From Chimonanthus salicifolius (taxonomy: Eukaryota; Streptophyta; Magnoliopsida; Laurales; Calycanthaceae), in NCBI GenBank assembly GCA_013350335.1, contig CM023538.1, positions 49,314,695 through 49,378,694 on the forward strand: a DNA stretch of 64,000 nucleotides. Direction: 5' to 3'. Position numbers and translations under genes: made by a program. Of this stretch, positions 45,122 to 56,483 are shown piece after piece (within the stretch, counting starts at the first letter, position 1; every line of letters starts with the position of its first letter). The notes beneath the pieces are model-generated. The model ran no database searches and was not told the DNA's origin. It saw only the letters and a program-made list of their open reading frames with translations.

Positions 45122-46719
45122 TGTTAGTACCCCGGTTTGCCGAGTCCCTAAGTTTGTCAATTCCATGACTCGGGAAGAAGCACTTCCTAAGAAACTTAAA
45201 GTCTCAAGGTGATCAAGATTAAAGATCATGCTCCGATGGATTAAAATTCATCGTTATGGCAATCACAAAACAGATATTTGGCCATAGATGACTTTAGGTG
45301 GTACACATACCTTTGGAGGACCATTCCTAGGCTTGGTTGAACAAATGGTAAAGTCATAAAAAAGCATAGAGATGAAGCTTGACAGTGAATTCGAAGCGAA
45401 CTTAGAAATATGAATTAAATTCACTATCAATTCGACTAGTTGTTCGCACTGACCCCTCGGTGGAGACAGGATCGACCCATCATGGTCAAAGGTTCTGCAT
45501 CATAGAACTGTCATTCTAGATATGCCTCTAATCGAGAGTCTCGTATGCATCGACCACTCGTTGATGAACTTAACGACCCCTCGCAGTCAATGACTCGTCG
45601 ATGATAACTTATGAGTTATGAAACTTAGAACTCAAGTGGACTCTCGAGAAAATAGACATCTCGATAATTCAAGACTAACCGAGAGTACCAGGACCGACCC
45701 GTCGTCAAAGGGCGACAGGTCGTTCTGGGCAGGACAAGTTTCGGGTCATGAAACTCTGTTTGCATGGTGTTGCCTCACATCGGGACCCTCGTATGGATCG
45801 ATCTCTCGGTGCCATGACTGTCGACCCATCAATGACACCGACCTGTCGATCTGGAATTAATTATGCTGTTGGGAGTGTATTTAATGTACAATAGTTGGGT
45901 GGTTTAACGGTAATAAATATGAACATCTACCCATCAGTGCCCCCGACCTGTCGGTACTGGACAGTTAGAAAAAACTGTGTTGACTCCTCTATAAATATGA
46001 GAGTTGTGTGATCATTTAATCATCTTCCATGAACTGAGAAAATTCACACACTCTAAGGAGCGATCAACTCTCTTATGCCTATACCTGAGAATCTAATACA
46101 ACCAATCTATTGATTGAGTTAGTGAAAGAGAGAAAGAGAGGAGGAAAGAAAAGATACCAACTAGGATAGAATCAATTTCCTAGTCACTCTGAAATTGCGA
46201 TTGCTCAATGACGGCTGCAAGGCAGAGTGTCGGGATTAACTCTGGCACACATTGGGTGAAATTCCCAGCCAATTTAAATAGGTGGATTATCTATTTTACA
46301 CATGGTGGGTGAAATTCTCAACCAATTGAGTGAGGTGGAATTCCTACTCTAATTGTGAGGGTATATGTCCCCACTTAGTGAATTTGGAGATAGCTCAAAG
46401 TTGAGCTAGTCCTAACAGTAGATGTCGGTTGGCTAACCAAACCACTATATACCTTATATTGTTGTGCTTGTGGTGTTAGAGCTAATTCCTTGTATTGATT
46501 GCTTAATTACATTTGCTAACACACACATACACACTTGATTGTTATATCCGCTGCGCTTAATTAATCAATCAAGTAATTTTTAAAAGGACCAACGATCTTT
46601 AGATTGACCTATTCACCCCTCCTCTCCCCAACGACCCCGAACACACCACCCCCCCCTCCTCCTCCTCCTCCTCCTCCTCTAGGGTCAATAGTATTCTACC
46701 TCCAAAGGGAGAACTTTAA
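45122..46719 (+). repeat. 5' LTR of the 7.6-kb non-autonomous element
   Basis: The LTR is about 1.6 kb. TATA-like TATAAATATGA is at about 45990. The U3 carries many short CGACCCATCG / CCGACCTGTCGGT boxes. A (CTC)n run lies near its 3' end (46654-46680). The terminal CA has mutated to AA before the primer site. Confidence 0.9.
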
Positions 46720-46721
46720 AT

Positions 46722-46733
46722 TGGTATCAGAGC
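46722..46733 (+). other. tRNA-Met primer binding site
   Basis: TGGTATCAGAGC is an exact match to the common plant PBS and lies two bases inside the 5' LTR. Confidence 0.92.
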
Positions 46734-46820
46734 CTCATGCTCTTCATAAAGGATCTAACCTTCTAAGTTGATTCGTGCTAGAATTGGAACTCAAAAATAC
46801 GTCCACCTATTTACTCCTAT

Positions 46821-47727
46821 TTGAACAAAAAGATTGAGAATAAACATGTATATCATAAGGAGGACGATTGGATCACTACACAAGATGAGTTGATTGAAAA
46901 TTTTTGCACACCTCTGGATAACTCAATGAAAGGTCTCACCTCTCGTAACAATTGGAAATTCGAGATAAGTGTGAAAATTTCAATTGTCTTATTGCCTCCA
47001 TTGATAATGATCAAGAGGGATTCTCAAATGAAAATAAGGAGAGTACAAAAAATCTTTATAAAGATAGTGATCTTAGAGAATCCTACAATGTTTTGTGTCT
47101 AGAAAATAAGAAGTTGGCTAAGAAGATAAATAATGCTAAATCTGAAAAACTAAACCTTGCAAAACAATTGGAAACCTTGAAGGATGACTATGAGACTATC
47201 ACCATAGAATTGGATTCTTCAAATGAAGAAGTTTTGAAAATCAAAGAAATTGAAGTATACCTTCAAGAAACATTAAAAAGGCAAAGGGATGACATCAAGA
47301 TGCTGAATAATGTCAAAGAAGATCTTGAAGATCATGTGGTAAACTGACTCTAGAGTTAAAAGACTTAAGAAACCATAAAGAGAAGTTTCAAGATAAATTT
47401 ACCCAAAGGGAAGAAAAATTGGAAAAACTCTTAAAAATTTGTAAAAGGTTTGGCGACAGGTCAGGTCTTGGTTCCTCATTGGAAACCAATGGACCTATTG
47501 GCCAAAGGGTATTTGTTAAGGAAGATGTGCCTAAAACCCCCAAGGGTAAGTGTTTTTATTGCCATAAGGTTGGACACTGTAAGATGGAATGCAATCTTAG
47601 AAAGAGGCACATGGATGATAAAGTCCAAAACCAAGCTCCAAATCCTAAAGCTAAAAGACATCCACAGAGTCCTAAATTAAAGACTAACACATATTCACCA
47701 AGGCCAATGGTAGGACACCTCCAGTGA
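46821..47727 (+). pseudogene. Gag-like protein with coiled coil and CCHC zinc knuckle
   Basis: The first part (46821-46980) opens MNKKIENKHVYHKEDDW. After a frame change a long lysine/glutamate-rich segment follows (46952-47345: LENKKLAKKINNAKSEKLNL and beyond) with coiled-coil character. After a stop, the third part has a glycine/serine stretch, FVKEDVPKTPKGK, and the knuckle CFYCHKVGHCKMEC (47551-47592), a perfect CX2CX4HX4C. This resembles the C-terminal half of SIRE/Maximus-type copia gag. Two frame breaks make it non-functional in this copy. Confidence 0.8.
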
Positions 47728-48515
47728 AAGTGGACCCATAGCATGATTGCCTGTTAAGACAGCTTGATCAAATCTTGAAGAAGTTGAGATATCCAATACA
47801 GAAACCTTCTAGGTATTCCCAGAAAAACAGATTTTTTGGTAACTACAAGTCCATAATGTACTCTTCCTAGCCATAGTACCTATTCTACTTGAAAAGCCAT
47901 ACATTTCATTCAAACTATTTTGAACTTTCTGTGCTTTGGAATGAGGATTTTGTTTTTAAGCATATAGTAGTTCTTCGATGAATTGACTCATTGTATATAT
48001 GTGCTTCATCATGTAAAATTGATATAACTATTTTAAAATAGAAATTCATCAAGATTCATATATCAGGTATGACTGCTCAGTCACTTGTACCTCTTGATGT
48101 AGTCAATATATCGGTGAATCGACTAGTCTTTGTGACAGACATCTCGGTATTGTGCTAAATTAAAGCACTGTCAAAAGAGGGAAGTTGTCGAGAAGATAGA
48201 GAGGTCGGTATTCAACGACATGTCGATGGAATAGAATTCTTAAGTTAAGATATCTCCCACTGCGAAATCAAAAATCAAATCAAATTCCTCTTGTCCCTCC
48301 CTCGGCTCTGGCGATTTTCTTCCTCTCATCCCTTGCCCTAGACCCGCCGTAGCTACCTCTCGGAGTGATCTCTCATTAGAATAATCTTGGGGTTTTTGTT
48401 CCTCTCACCTCAAGAAACTAAGGTGTCACGGACATTGTGATTTTTTGTTCTCAGGTAAGCTCAGAAACTCAACCCTTCTCAGTTTCTCTTTGAGTCAGTT
48501 CTATACAAGCAAACC

Positions 48516-49958
48516 ATGTCAAAGATGAGGTTGCCAAAGAACTTCCGAACACTTGATTTGGAGAAACAGGCTCAGGCTAGTTCTCTACCACTCAAGAGAC
48601 CAAAACCTCCTAGAGAAAAACACATGCATCCTCAAGACCTAGCTGTATCCCTCTAAGATTTAGGGATTCTGATTCTGAGAATACTCCTCTGGCAAAACTT
48701 CATTTTTTCAGATCCAAGTCCGTACACCAACCCCATCCTCAAATCCCTTCTGAAAGGGTAGAAGCACCTGCTCTAGAAGAACAAGATGTTGGTGTACAAA
48801 ATGACCAGGAAGAAGTCAGAGAAGAAAGAGACATGGATGAGGAAGAAGAAGACACCGACATTGGGAATGAAGAAGGACTTAGGGCTTCTAGTATAAGTGA
48901 TGAGGAAAGAGAATCCTCAATGAAGAGGGTGTTGGTCTCTATCTTCAGCCACTAGTTCGACATATGTGTTTCAAAGACTTTAATATAGAACGAACTAGTT
49001 GTGTAGCTGATTTGCATAAATGTGGGGCTATGCAACTTCTACATGACATGCGCTGGTTGAATTTGGTGCACTGGGGTGGAAAGATGTATCCTTCCTTGGC
49101 CACATGAATGTACTACTCCATTAGAAATGATTCAAAAGCCAACTGTTTCAAAATTCTGTGTAAAAATGGAGAATCAGTACAAGTCTCTCCTAAGCTTGTT
49201 TCTGAAATCATTGGGATCCCCCTTGTACCAAATACTTCTCTACCCATCATTCCTCTGAAGATAGAAGTAACAGATCAAAGGAAATTTTCCAAAAGAATGT
49301 GTGGAAAAGAAGTAGAATGGAAGAAAAATATATGGATCAGAAGTGCAAACTTACTACCACCATACAAAATTCTTCATATTCTATTTTGCTCAAATCTGTA
49401 TCCTAGACATGGAACAGGGTTGATTTAAATCCTCCAATGATTATTCTCTTGGACAGGGTTGCTCGCAAGAAGAAATTTTGCCTGTCTACTTGGATGTGTC
49501 ATTCAATTCCGATATACTGGAAATCAGCAAGGAAATGATACCCTCCTTTTTGCTACCTCATGTATAAACTAGCTGAGCACTTCAAGATCAAACCAAGAAA
49601 AGGAAAAGTGCCAAGATTTACCAGACCCATCGACAAGGCCATTCTTCGAAAAAGTCTTTCTAGAAGTTTAGCTGAGTCCATCTTCGGGAAACATGGTCCT
49701 TCCTCCTCTGACTATCCTGTGTTTGAAGAACCAAAAGAAGTAGATGAAGAAGAACAAGAGGGAGAAGCAGCTGAATCTGCTCCTACAAGTTTGATAACTT
49801 TAAAAGAACGATACCAAGTTCAGTTCAACCATTTTTCAAACAAACTTGATGAGCATGAACTCCTTCTGAAACAAATTCTTACTGCCATTACCTCCATCCA
49901 GTCACAACCTCCTCCATCAGACTCTCAACCTTCTACCTCTACTCCTATCTCCTACTGA
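48516..49958 (+). pseudogene. Additional open-frame region (putative plant transposon protein type)
   Basis: It starts MSKMRLPKNFRTLDLEKQAQ at ATG 48516. An acidic stretch full of Glu/Asp follows (48780-48910). A globular part in shifted frame has LHKCGAMQLLHDMRWLNLV, then KLVSEIIGIPLVPNTS. Next come YKLAEHFKIKPRKGKVPRF and a serine/proline-rich end at TGA 49958. The layout resembles the plant-specific accessory protein found in gag-only or large copia and gypsy elements, whose role is unknown. Stops near 48654, 48954 and 49105 and several frame changes are visible. Confidence 0.65.
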
Positions 49959-51188
49959 TGTTACAACACCCTAGCTTCTCACATTCTTTTTGGTTATGTA
50001 AACATTAAGCACCTTGTGTGTAAACTCCACTTTTATGCATTAATGTTGTGGTTTGTTATGGTTTCATGTGTGTACTGCTGTGTTTGAATTTCTTCTATCT
50101 CTTATCTATGCTTAAACATGGTTTTTGTTAAATAGATTAACATACAGGTTCCAATGAGTTGGTTTTGTAATGGCATGTTAAGGAGATAGGGATCGGGCTA
50201 TGATATAGCACACATCATTGGAGTTTGGGGGTGCACAAAATATGTGTTGTTTAGCACCTTTCACTGGTCATGACAGTGTAGGGAGGAAGGATGACGCAAG
50301 CATGAAAGAAAGCTTGGAGAAAAATAAACTTAGAGGCAGCTAACTTTATGGGGGAGTTAAGTCAAAACAGCTAGAAAAGATAGCTTGTAGAATGGGGGAG
50401 AAGACTCCAAAAAGGGAAGCTAGGTAAGTTAGCTTGACCCCAGTGGGAGAATACCTTTAAGACAACACAGCTCTTAAAGGGGAAGAAGAAGAAAAATAGT
50501 AATGCAATGGCAATTTGCATTGTACTGTGGGAGAGATCAATGCTTGAATGCATGAAAATCATGCATTGATCAATGGAAACGATTAAATGAGTTGGAAGTG
50601 AACTCATGGAAGCACTATATGCAACAAGCATGGGGGAGTGTTTGAAATCCAATCGATGTCTACCTACTAATATTTGTCAATTAAATGACAAAATGGGGGA
50701 GAAATTATTAGAAGTTGTTAGACATCAAAGCCAATTAAGAGGAGTAATTGGTAAAATAGGGAGAAGCAATGGACATGGAAGAATGTCTATGCTTGGAGTT
50801 TGGAACTTCAAACTCATAGAAGATTGGGGGAGAAAATCTTCTCAACACTGATACCTTGTATATGCTATGGATAGTGTTGGTTTCTAGGAAATCATGGTGT
50901 ATGGGGGAGCATGAATACAAATCTAGTTTAGTCCATGTGCATATATATTTATGTTTTGGACTAACCCTTGTAATGATTTTCTAGTGTTGCTTGCTTTTGT
51001 GCTTGAACATGAAAACATGAAATGAAGTAAGCTGAACAAGAATATGCGAAGATCATAGTCTTCTTTTCCATTTGAATATGTACATGTAGTCAAGATAATA
51101 TTTTTGTATTCAAATGTGATGTAATAAGGGTGTGTTTGTAATTGGGTTAACTTCTAAGTTTTGTCATTAAATTGACACATGGGGAGAT
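49959..51188 (+). other. Non-coding internal tail with repeated polypurine words
   Basis: It has no gene. TGGGGGAG or a close variant occurs near 50349, 50395, 50528, 50630, 50694, 50825, 50900 and 51178. The last copy is the PPT next to the 3' LTR. The small open frame at 50606-50851 is not convincing. Confidence 0.7.
51181..51188 (+). other. Polypurine tract before 3' LTR
   Basis: GGGGAGAT lies directly before the worn LTR start TATAAGTGCCCC. Confidence 0.85.
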
Positions 51189-52733
51189 TATAAGTGCCCC
51201 GGTTTGCTGAGTCCCTAAGTTTGTCAATTCCATGATTCGGGAAGAAGCACTTGCTAAGAAGCTTGAATACTCAAGGTGATCAAGATTGAAGATCATGCTC
51301 CACTGGATTAAATCCCATTGTTATGGTAATCACAAAATATGTATTTGGCCATAGATGACTTTAGGTGGTACCAACACCTTTGGAGGACCATTACTAAGTT
51401 TAGTTGAACAAATGATAAAATCATAAAAACCTAGAGAGGAATCTTGACAGTGAATTGGAAGCGAACATGGAAATATGAATTAAGTTCACTGTCCTCTCGA
51501 CCAGTCGTTCTCACCGACCCCTCTGTGGAGACAGTATCGACCCATCGTGGTCAAAGACTGGTCGGTCAGATTGACAAAGGTTCTGGATCATAGAACTGTC
51601 ATTTTGGGTATGCGTTAGATCGAGAGTCTTATATGCACCGACCCCTCGGTGATGAACTTAATGACCGTCGATGATAACTTATGAGTTATAGAACTTGGAA
51701 CTCAAGTGGACTCTCGAGAAAACAGACATCTCGGTAATTCAAACCGATCGTGAGTACCAGGTCGGTTAAAGGGCGACAAGTCGTTCTAGGCAGGACAAGT
51801 TTCAAAACATGAAACTCTTCGGCATGGTGTTGCTCCAGATTGAGACCCTCGTATGGACCGACCCGCCGGTACTGGACAGTTTGAAAAAACTGTGTTGACT
51901 CATATATAAATATGAGAGTTGTGTGATCATTTAATCATCTTTCTTGAACTGAGAAAATTCACACACTCTAAGGAATGATCAACTCTCTTGTACCTACACC
52001 TAAGAATTTAATACAACAAATCTATTGATTGAGTTAGTGAAAGAGAGAGAGACGAGGAAAGAAAAGATACTAACTAGGATAGAATCAGTTTCCTAGTCAC
52101 CCTGCAATTGTGATTGCTCAACGACTGCTACAAGACAGAGCATCGAGATTAACTGGGGCACATATTGGGTGGATCTTTGAGAAGCACACATCTTCGAGTA
52201 AGAGCTATAAGATAAGTGCTTCTTGTTTTAATTTTGTTTTAAAACCTTTATCCTGTGAAAGTGGATTAAGGAGGCTTGGCTTCGGAACCACTATAAAAAA
52301 TCTAGAGCGTAGTCTCTAGCACATGTGGTGGATGAAATTTTCAGTCAATTTAAATGGGTGGAATTCCTATTTTACATGTGATGGGTGAAATTTCCAGCCA
52401 ATTGAGTGATGTGGAATTCCTACTCTAATTATGAGGGTGTAAGTCCCCACTTAGTGAACTTGGAGTTAGCTCAAAGTTGAGCAAGTCCTAACAGTGGATG
52501 TAGGTTGGCTAACTGAATCACTATATATCTTGTGTCCTTGTGCTTGTGGTGTTAGAGGTATTTCCTTGTGTTGATTGCTTAATCACATTTGCTAAGACAC
52601 ACACACTTGATTGTTATATCCGCTGCACTTAATTAATCAATCAAGTAATTTTTAAAAGAACCAATGATTTTTAGATTGACATAGTCACCCTTATAGGGTC
52701 AGTCGTGTTCTAGCACCAAAGGGAGAACTTTCA
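51189..52733 (+). repeat. 3' LTR of the 7.6-kb non-autonomous element
   Basis: It matches the 5' LTR closely. Differences include loss of part of the U3 box cluster, an insertion of roughly 120 bp near 52180-52320 and loss of the (CTC)n run. It ends CTTTCA and the CAATG duplication follows. Confidence 0.9.
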
Positions 52734-53629
52734 CAATGAGATTCAATTCAACTCAAGAAACATATGATTCAATGACTAAATAAAATCTTACAATTCAAAA
52801 ACTTCACAAGTTCTATTTTTGCTAACTTGGCTCTCAAATGATTCTTCACTCATCAATATTGTCCACCAAGCCTATGCCTAACCCCTTTTATAGCCAAAGG
52901 GTGGGTGAAAAAAATGAAATGCATTAATTACATTATGAGATTTTTCATGGAATGCACCAAAATCAAGTTCCCTTAAAACTAGGTATTTAGATTTCTTCCA
53001 TGGTATTTTTCAATGGGTCTTCTGCAATCATAAAGGTGCCCTGGAGGATTCCGATAAGGTGTTTCGTTTTTTGAAAAAGTCTCTTCAATCAGCAAGAAAC
53101 CTTCATGAATTCAACTATTCTTCCAAGGAGTTTTGCATTGGACTTGGCAACTCATGTTCCAACAAGCCATGATCAATTCCAAGAAGAGACAACCTTGGGA
53201 AATGTACAAGCCAAGCCATGCATGCATTCATGCCATGGGAAATGGTGAGGTGGATTTGATAGCAAATGATATGTGGAAGATGAAGTGGAGAAAAGAAGCT
53301 GATGTGTATGCCTAGGTGGATGCCAAGGTGGAAATCCAAAACCCTTTTCGCACTATGTCTTTATTCTTCAATACTGAACCCTTTTCACATTGAGACTTAG
53401 ACACAACCTTGAACCCTTCTCACATTAATGACTTAAGTGGAGTGAGTTTCAAGTAGGGGTCCACATGCACCACACCTACCAATTTGAAGCTCGGTTAACT
53501 AGTTTCATCTTGAACTTGCCACGGTCAAAATCAAAATTTCCTTTCCTAACTATTGCCATGATGATCTTATCAGATCTCAACATAGGTCGTTCTTGTATTG
53601 CATCTAGTTCATGTAAAATGCCTATGTCA
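52734..53629 (-). repeat. Part of a gypsy-type 3' LTR (minus strand) into which the 7.6-kb element inserted
   Basis: On the minus strand it starts TGACATAGGC after a purine tract. A GGCTATAAAAGGGG promoter-like box lies near 52882-52895. It continues across the insertion into about 45116 and below. Its far end was not located, so the extent is an estimate. Confidence 0.45.
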
Positions 53630-53700
53630 TTCTCCCTTTCTTAAGAGAAACTCGTCGCCGAGTTTATATAGTATTCAAGGGCAAGGACGTGTCGAAATTC
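53630..53700 (-). pseudogene. Gypsy polyprotein tail and purine tract
   Basis: On the minus strand the words TCGGCGACGAGTTTCTC and GAAAGGGAGAATGA resemble the conserved end of plant chromovirus pol (SRTSF-type tail) and its PPT. Only a few dozen bases are left, so the call is tentative. Confidence 0.4.
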
Positions 53701-53892
53701 CAACCTCTACTGTTTTCGCCGTCTCTTTGGTTGATTGATAAGTGTTGGTCTGAGAATATGTTCACCATCTTGACACTGAATGTTAAGTTTCCTCTTAGAT
53801 GATAGATTAATCCTATAAAGCACAAAATTTGAAAATAAAGATTGACTCTTAAATTTCTTTTCTTGCTGATCTCTTGGGTTTCCGCTAAAGTT

Positions 53893-54350
53893 CTGATACC
53901 ACTATGTTGGCTTTGCAAAGCCTTGAAAAACTTTATGGCAGAAATTGAAGATGGAAACACTATACAAAACTATGGAATGGAGATAGACTTATAGCTTGAA
54001 TTTCATTTTATTTGATTACATCAATGGGCTACATAACACACCTTTATATAGACATAGACTAATATGTGAAAATTCAAAAATTGCCCCTAATCTGGACCAT
54101 TCTTCAAGATACAAGGGGCAACCTTTTCATCTTTAAAAAACACATCTTCGGAAAGAACACAATTCATAAATGCTTTGCTTGGGAGATAGTGAAAAATTCT
54201 TAAACAAAAGAAATTCATGAATGAACTCCTTGGAATCCTAAATGTTGCATAGGTTGGCAACTTTCAACATTCCCTTTCAAACCTAAATTATCAATAAACT
54301 CCTTGGAAACCAAAAGGTTACATTGGTTTGCAACTTCCAACACTCCAACA
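53893..54350 (-). mobile_element. Copia LTR (446 bp) with PPT on one side and primer site on the other
   Basis: The minus-strand LTR runs from 54350 (TGTTGGAGTG) to 53905 (GCCAACA). Upstream lies AAGGGGAG, preceded by RNase H coding sequence. Downstream lies TAGTGGTATCAGAAC, a tRNA-Met primer site. A normal LTR has only one of these neighbours, so this is a junction between two head-to-tail copies or a product of LTR recombination. Confidence 0.8.
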
Positions 54351-55107
54351 CTCCCCTTAAAACCGAAAGCAACTTCATTCCTAGTATTTCTCTTAATTTC
54401 TTGAATACTTTAGTGAGCAAGGCCTTTGTAAAAGTATTTGTCACTTGTTCTGTATTATTGCAATACTGCATCTTTATTGTCTTCAACTTGACATGATCTC
54501 TTATGAAATGGAACCATGTATCAATGTGCTTGCTTTTTCCATATTGTACTAGATTCTTGGCAAGTTCTATTGCAAATTTTCTATCCACATATAATTGTGG
54601 ACTCTTTTTGTTGATGATTTAGCTCTTTTAGCAGATTCTTCAACCACATTGCTTCATAGACTATTGACGAAGCTGCCACATACTCAGCTTAGCATGAAGA
54701 TAAAACAACAACACTTTGTTTTTTTTTTTTGAGTTCCAAGTAAAAGCAGTTGATCCAAGATAGAAAACATATCTTGTTGTACTTTTTCTTTCATCGTGAT
54801 CACCTCCCCAGTCACTGTCGATATCCATACAACCTTGTTTCATCGTTGTGTGAATAAAAGAGACAAAAGTCGATGGTTCCTTTAATATATCGTAGATTCT
54901 TTTTGCAATAAGCCAATGTGATTCCTTTGGTTTTTCTATATATCTGCTCAAAAGTCTACCACTATAAACAATGTCAGGCCATGTGACTGTGTGGTACCTT
55001 AGGCGTCCAATCAAACTCTTGAAGAGAGTTGAATTCACATTCCTTCCTTCTACATCCTTTGTTAATTTGAATCCCGTTGAAATAGGTGTATTGACGGCAT
55101 AGCAGTT
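54283..55107 (-). pseudogene. Copia RT tail and RNase H fragment
   Basis: On the minus strand the frame reads STLFKSLIGRLRYHTVTWPD, RLLSRYIEKPKESHW and DIDSDWGGDHDERKSTTRYV, all standard copia RNase H region words. After stops it continues with YGKSKHIDTWFHFIRDHV and TNTFTKALLTKVFKKLRE. The gene ends just before the PPT of the LTR at 54350. The upstream pol is cut off at about 55107 by the gypsy LTR. Key residues are degraded and several stops occur. Confidence 0.88.
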
Positions 55108-56461
55108 TCTAGTGACCCAAGCTGTACTAAAAAAATATTTTGAGAAAATGGGAATTTGTGCAAGTGGGAATGGGAATTATAAGTGTGACATGGGTTAGAA
55201 TTTCTTCCTCGAGTGACTTAGGAGACACTAGAAATCACTAAAATTTTTGCTAAACTTCAGTTCGAGGTTCAAGGACTCGAGGAGTAGAGAATGGCCTCGA
55301 GAGCTCAAGAATCTATCAAAGAACGAGGAATTTTTTAGTAATAAAAATCATGGATTTCACTCTCGGGGTTTTGTCACACGATAGTTGTCTTTAGGGCTCG
55401 AAGGTGTTTCAGAAAAAAAAATTGACTCTCGGGTTAGAGTGATCGAGGGAAACTTGAGGGGTCGAGCTTGGAGACTCGACGAATCCCTCAAGTCCTCGAG
55501 AGTAAGTAAAATGATTAGTATTTATGGGTTCAGCTGTTTTTAAACACCCATCTTCCTTTATTTCTTCCGATCCTCTCTAGTTCTCAGTTCAGAGCCAGGC
55601 TTCCCCTCCTTCCAAACCCCATGCATGTGTTGAAGAGGAGTCTAAGGAATCTCCAAGATCCGAACACCCTTGGATTTCTTCTCCTAAGGTAGTCTCCACT
55701 CCGTAATTGGTATTTTTTCAAATACTTTGGAAGTTACGAATTGGATTGGGTTGATAATTGAGTTTTGAATAAGGAAAGGAGCTGAATGAGGGTAGGGGAT
55801 CTAGGAAATGAAAAGGAGACTTGGTGTGGGTGTTCATGGAGTTGGAATCCCTAAATTGAGTTGTAATTAGGGGAATTGAAGAGAAGAGTTGAGACTTAGT
55901 CTTGGTATGAACTTGAATGATGAACATGAACCAAGAGATGACTTGGTGATGGGACTTCTACCTGGATTGGGAGATCAAGTTGTGGTAGGTGAGGGAGATT
56001 GGACCATGCATGGACATGGTACCTCAAGGGAAGCCACGGGCTTCAATCAAGATGACTTTGGGTGGAGTATGTTGAAATTGGAGAAAGTAGTCTCCCCTTC
56101 TCTATTAAATATTACTGGAAGTGAAATGTGTAACGACCCGTTCTGAGTTTCCGATTTTTTTTGGAGAGATTTCGGACCTCCGAGTTATTTTCGGGACTGT
56201 AGTAGCAGTGAGGAGAGTGTGGGCTCCGTGGATGCCCCAGTTATCTAATTTCGAGTTTGAAAACTCGAATGGCATTTTAGTAATTTCATAACTTTTATGT
56301 ATAGTCATGAAAAATTTGTTGAAAATCACATATTTTTCCCGCTCGACTTTCAACATTCGAGAAAATTTTTGGGTTTTCGATTTCGTCGCCGTTTACCTCT
56401 TTTTTAAAAAAAGAAAGAAAGAAACCCTAAAAACCCCCCTTCTTTAAGACCCTCCCGCGGC

Positions 56462-56483
56462 ACTGTAGCTTTCCAGCTACAGT
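56462..56483. other. Stem-loop in LTR, 9-bp perfect stem
   Basis: ACTGTAGCT and AGCTACAGT enclose TTCC. A flanking GCGGC / GCCGC pair lengthens the stem after a small bulge. It corresponds to 21818-21842 in the inverted LTR. Confidence 0.7.

Larger units (their letters stand above)
45122..52733 (+). mobile_element. Non-autonomous LTR retrotransposon of about 7.6 kb (SIRE-like gag, no pol)
   Basis: LTRs at 45122-46719 and 51189-52733 share a TGTTAGT(A/G)CCCCGG start and a GGGAGAACTTT end. The target duplication is a perfect CAATG (45117-45121 and 52734-52738). TGGTATCAGAGC follows the 5' LTR and GGGGAGAT precedes the 3' LTR. The interior has a gag-like region with zinc knuckle (46821-47727), an extra open-frame region of plant-transposon-protein type (48516-49958), and a non-coding tail with repeated TGGGGGAG words. 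No integrase, RT or RNase H is present. A solo LTR of the same family lies at 30679-32263. Confidence 0.92.
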
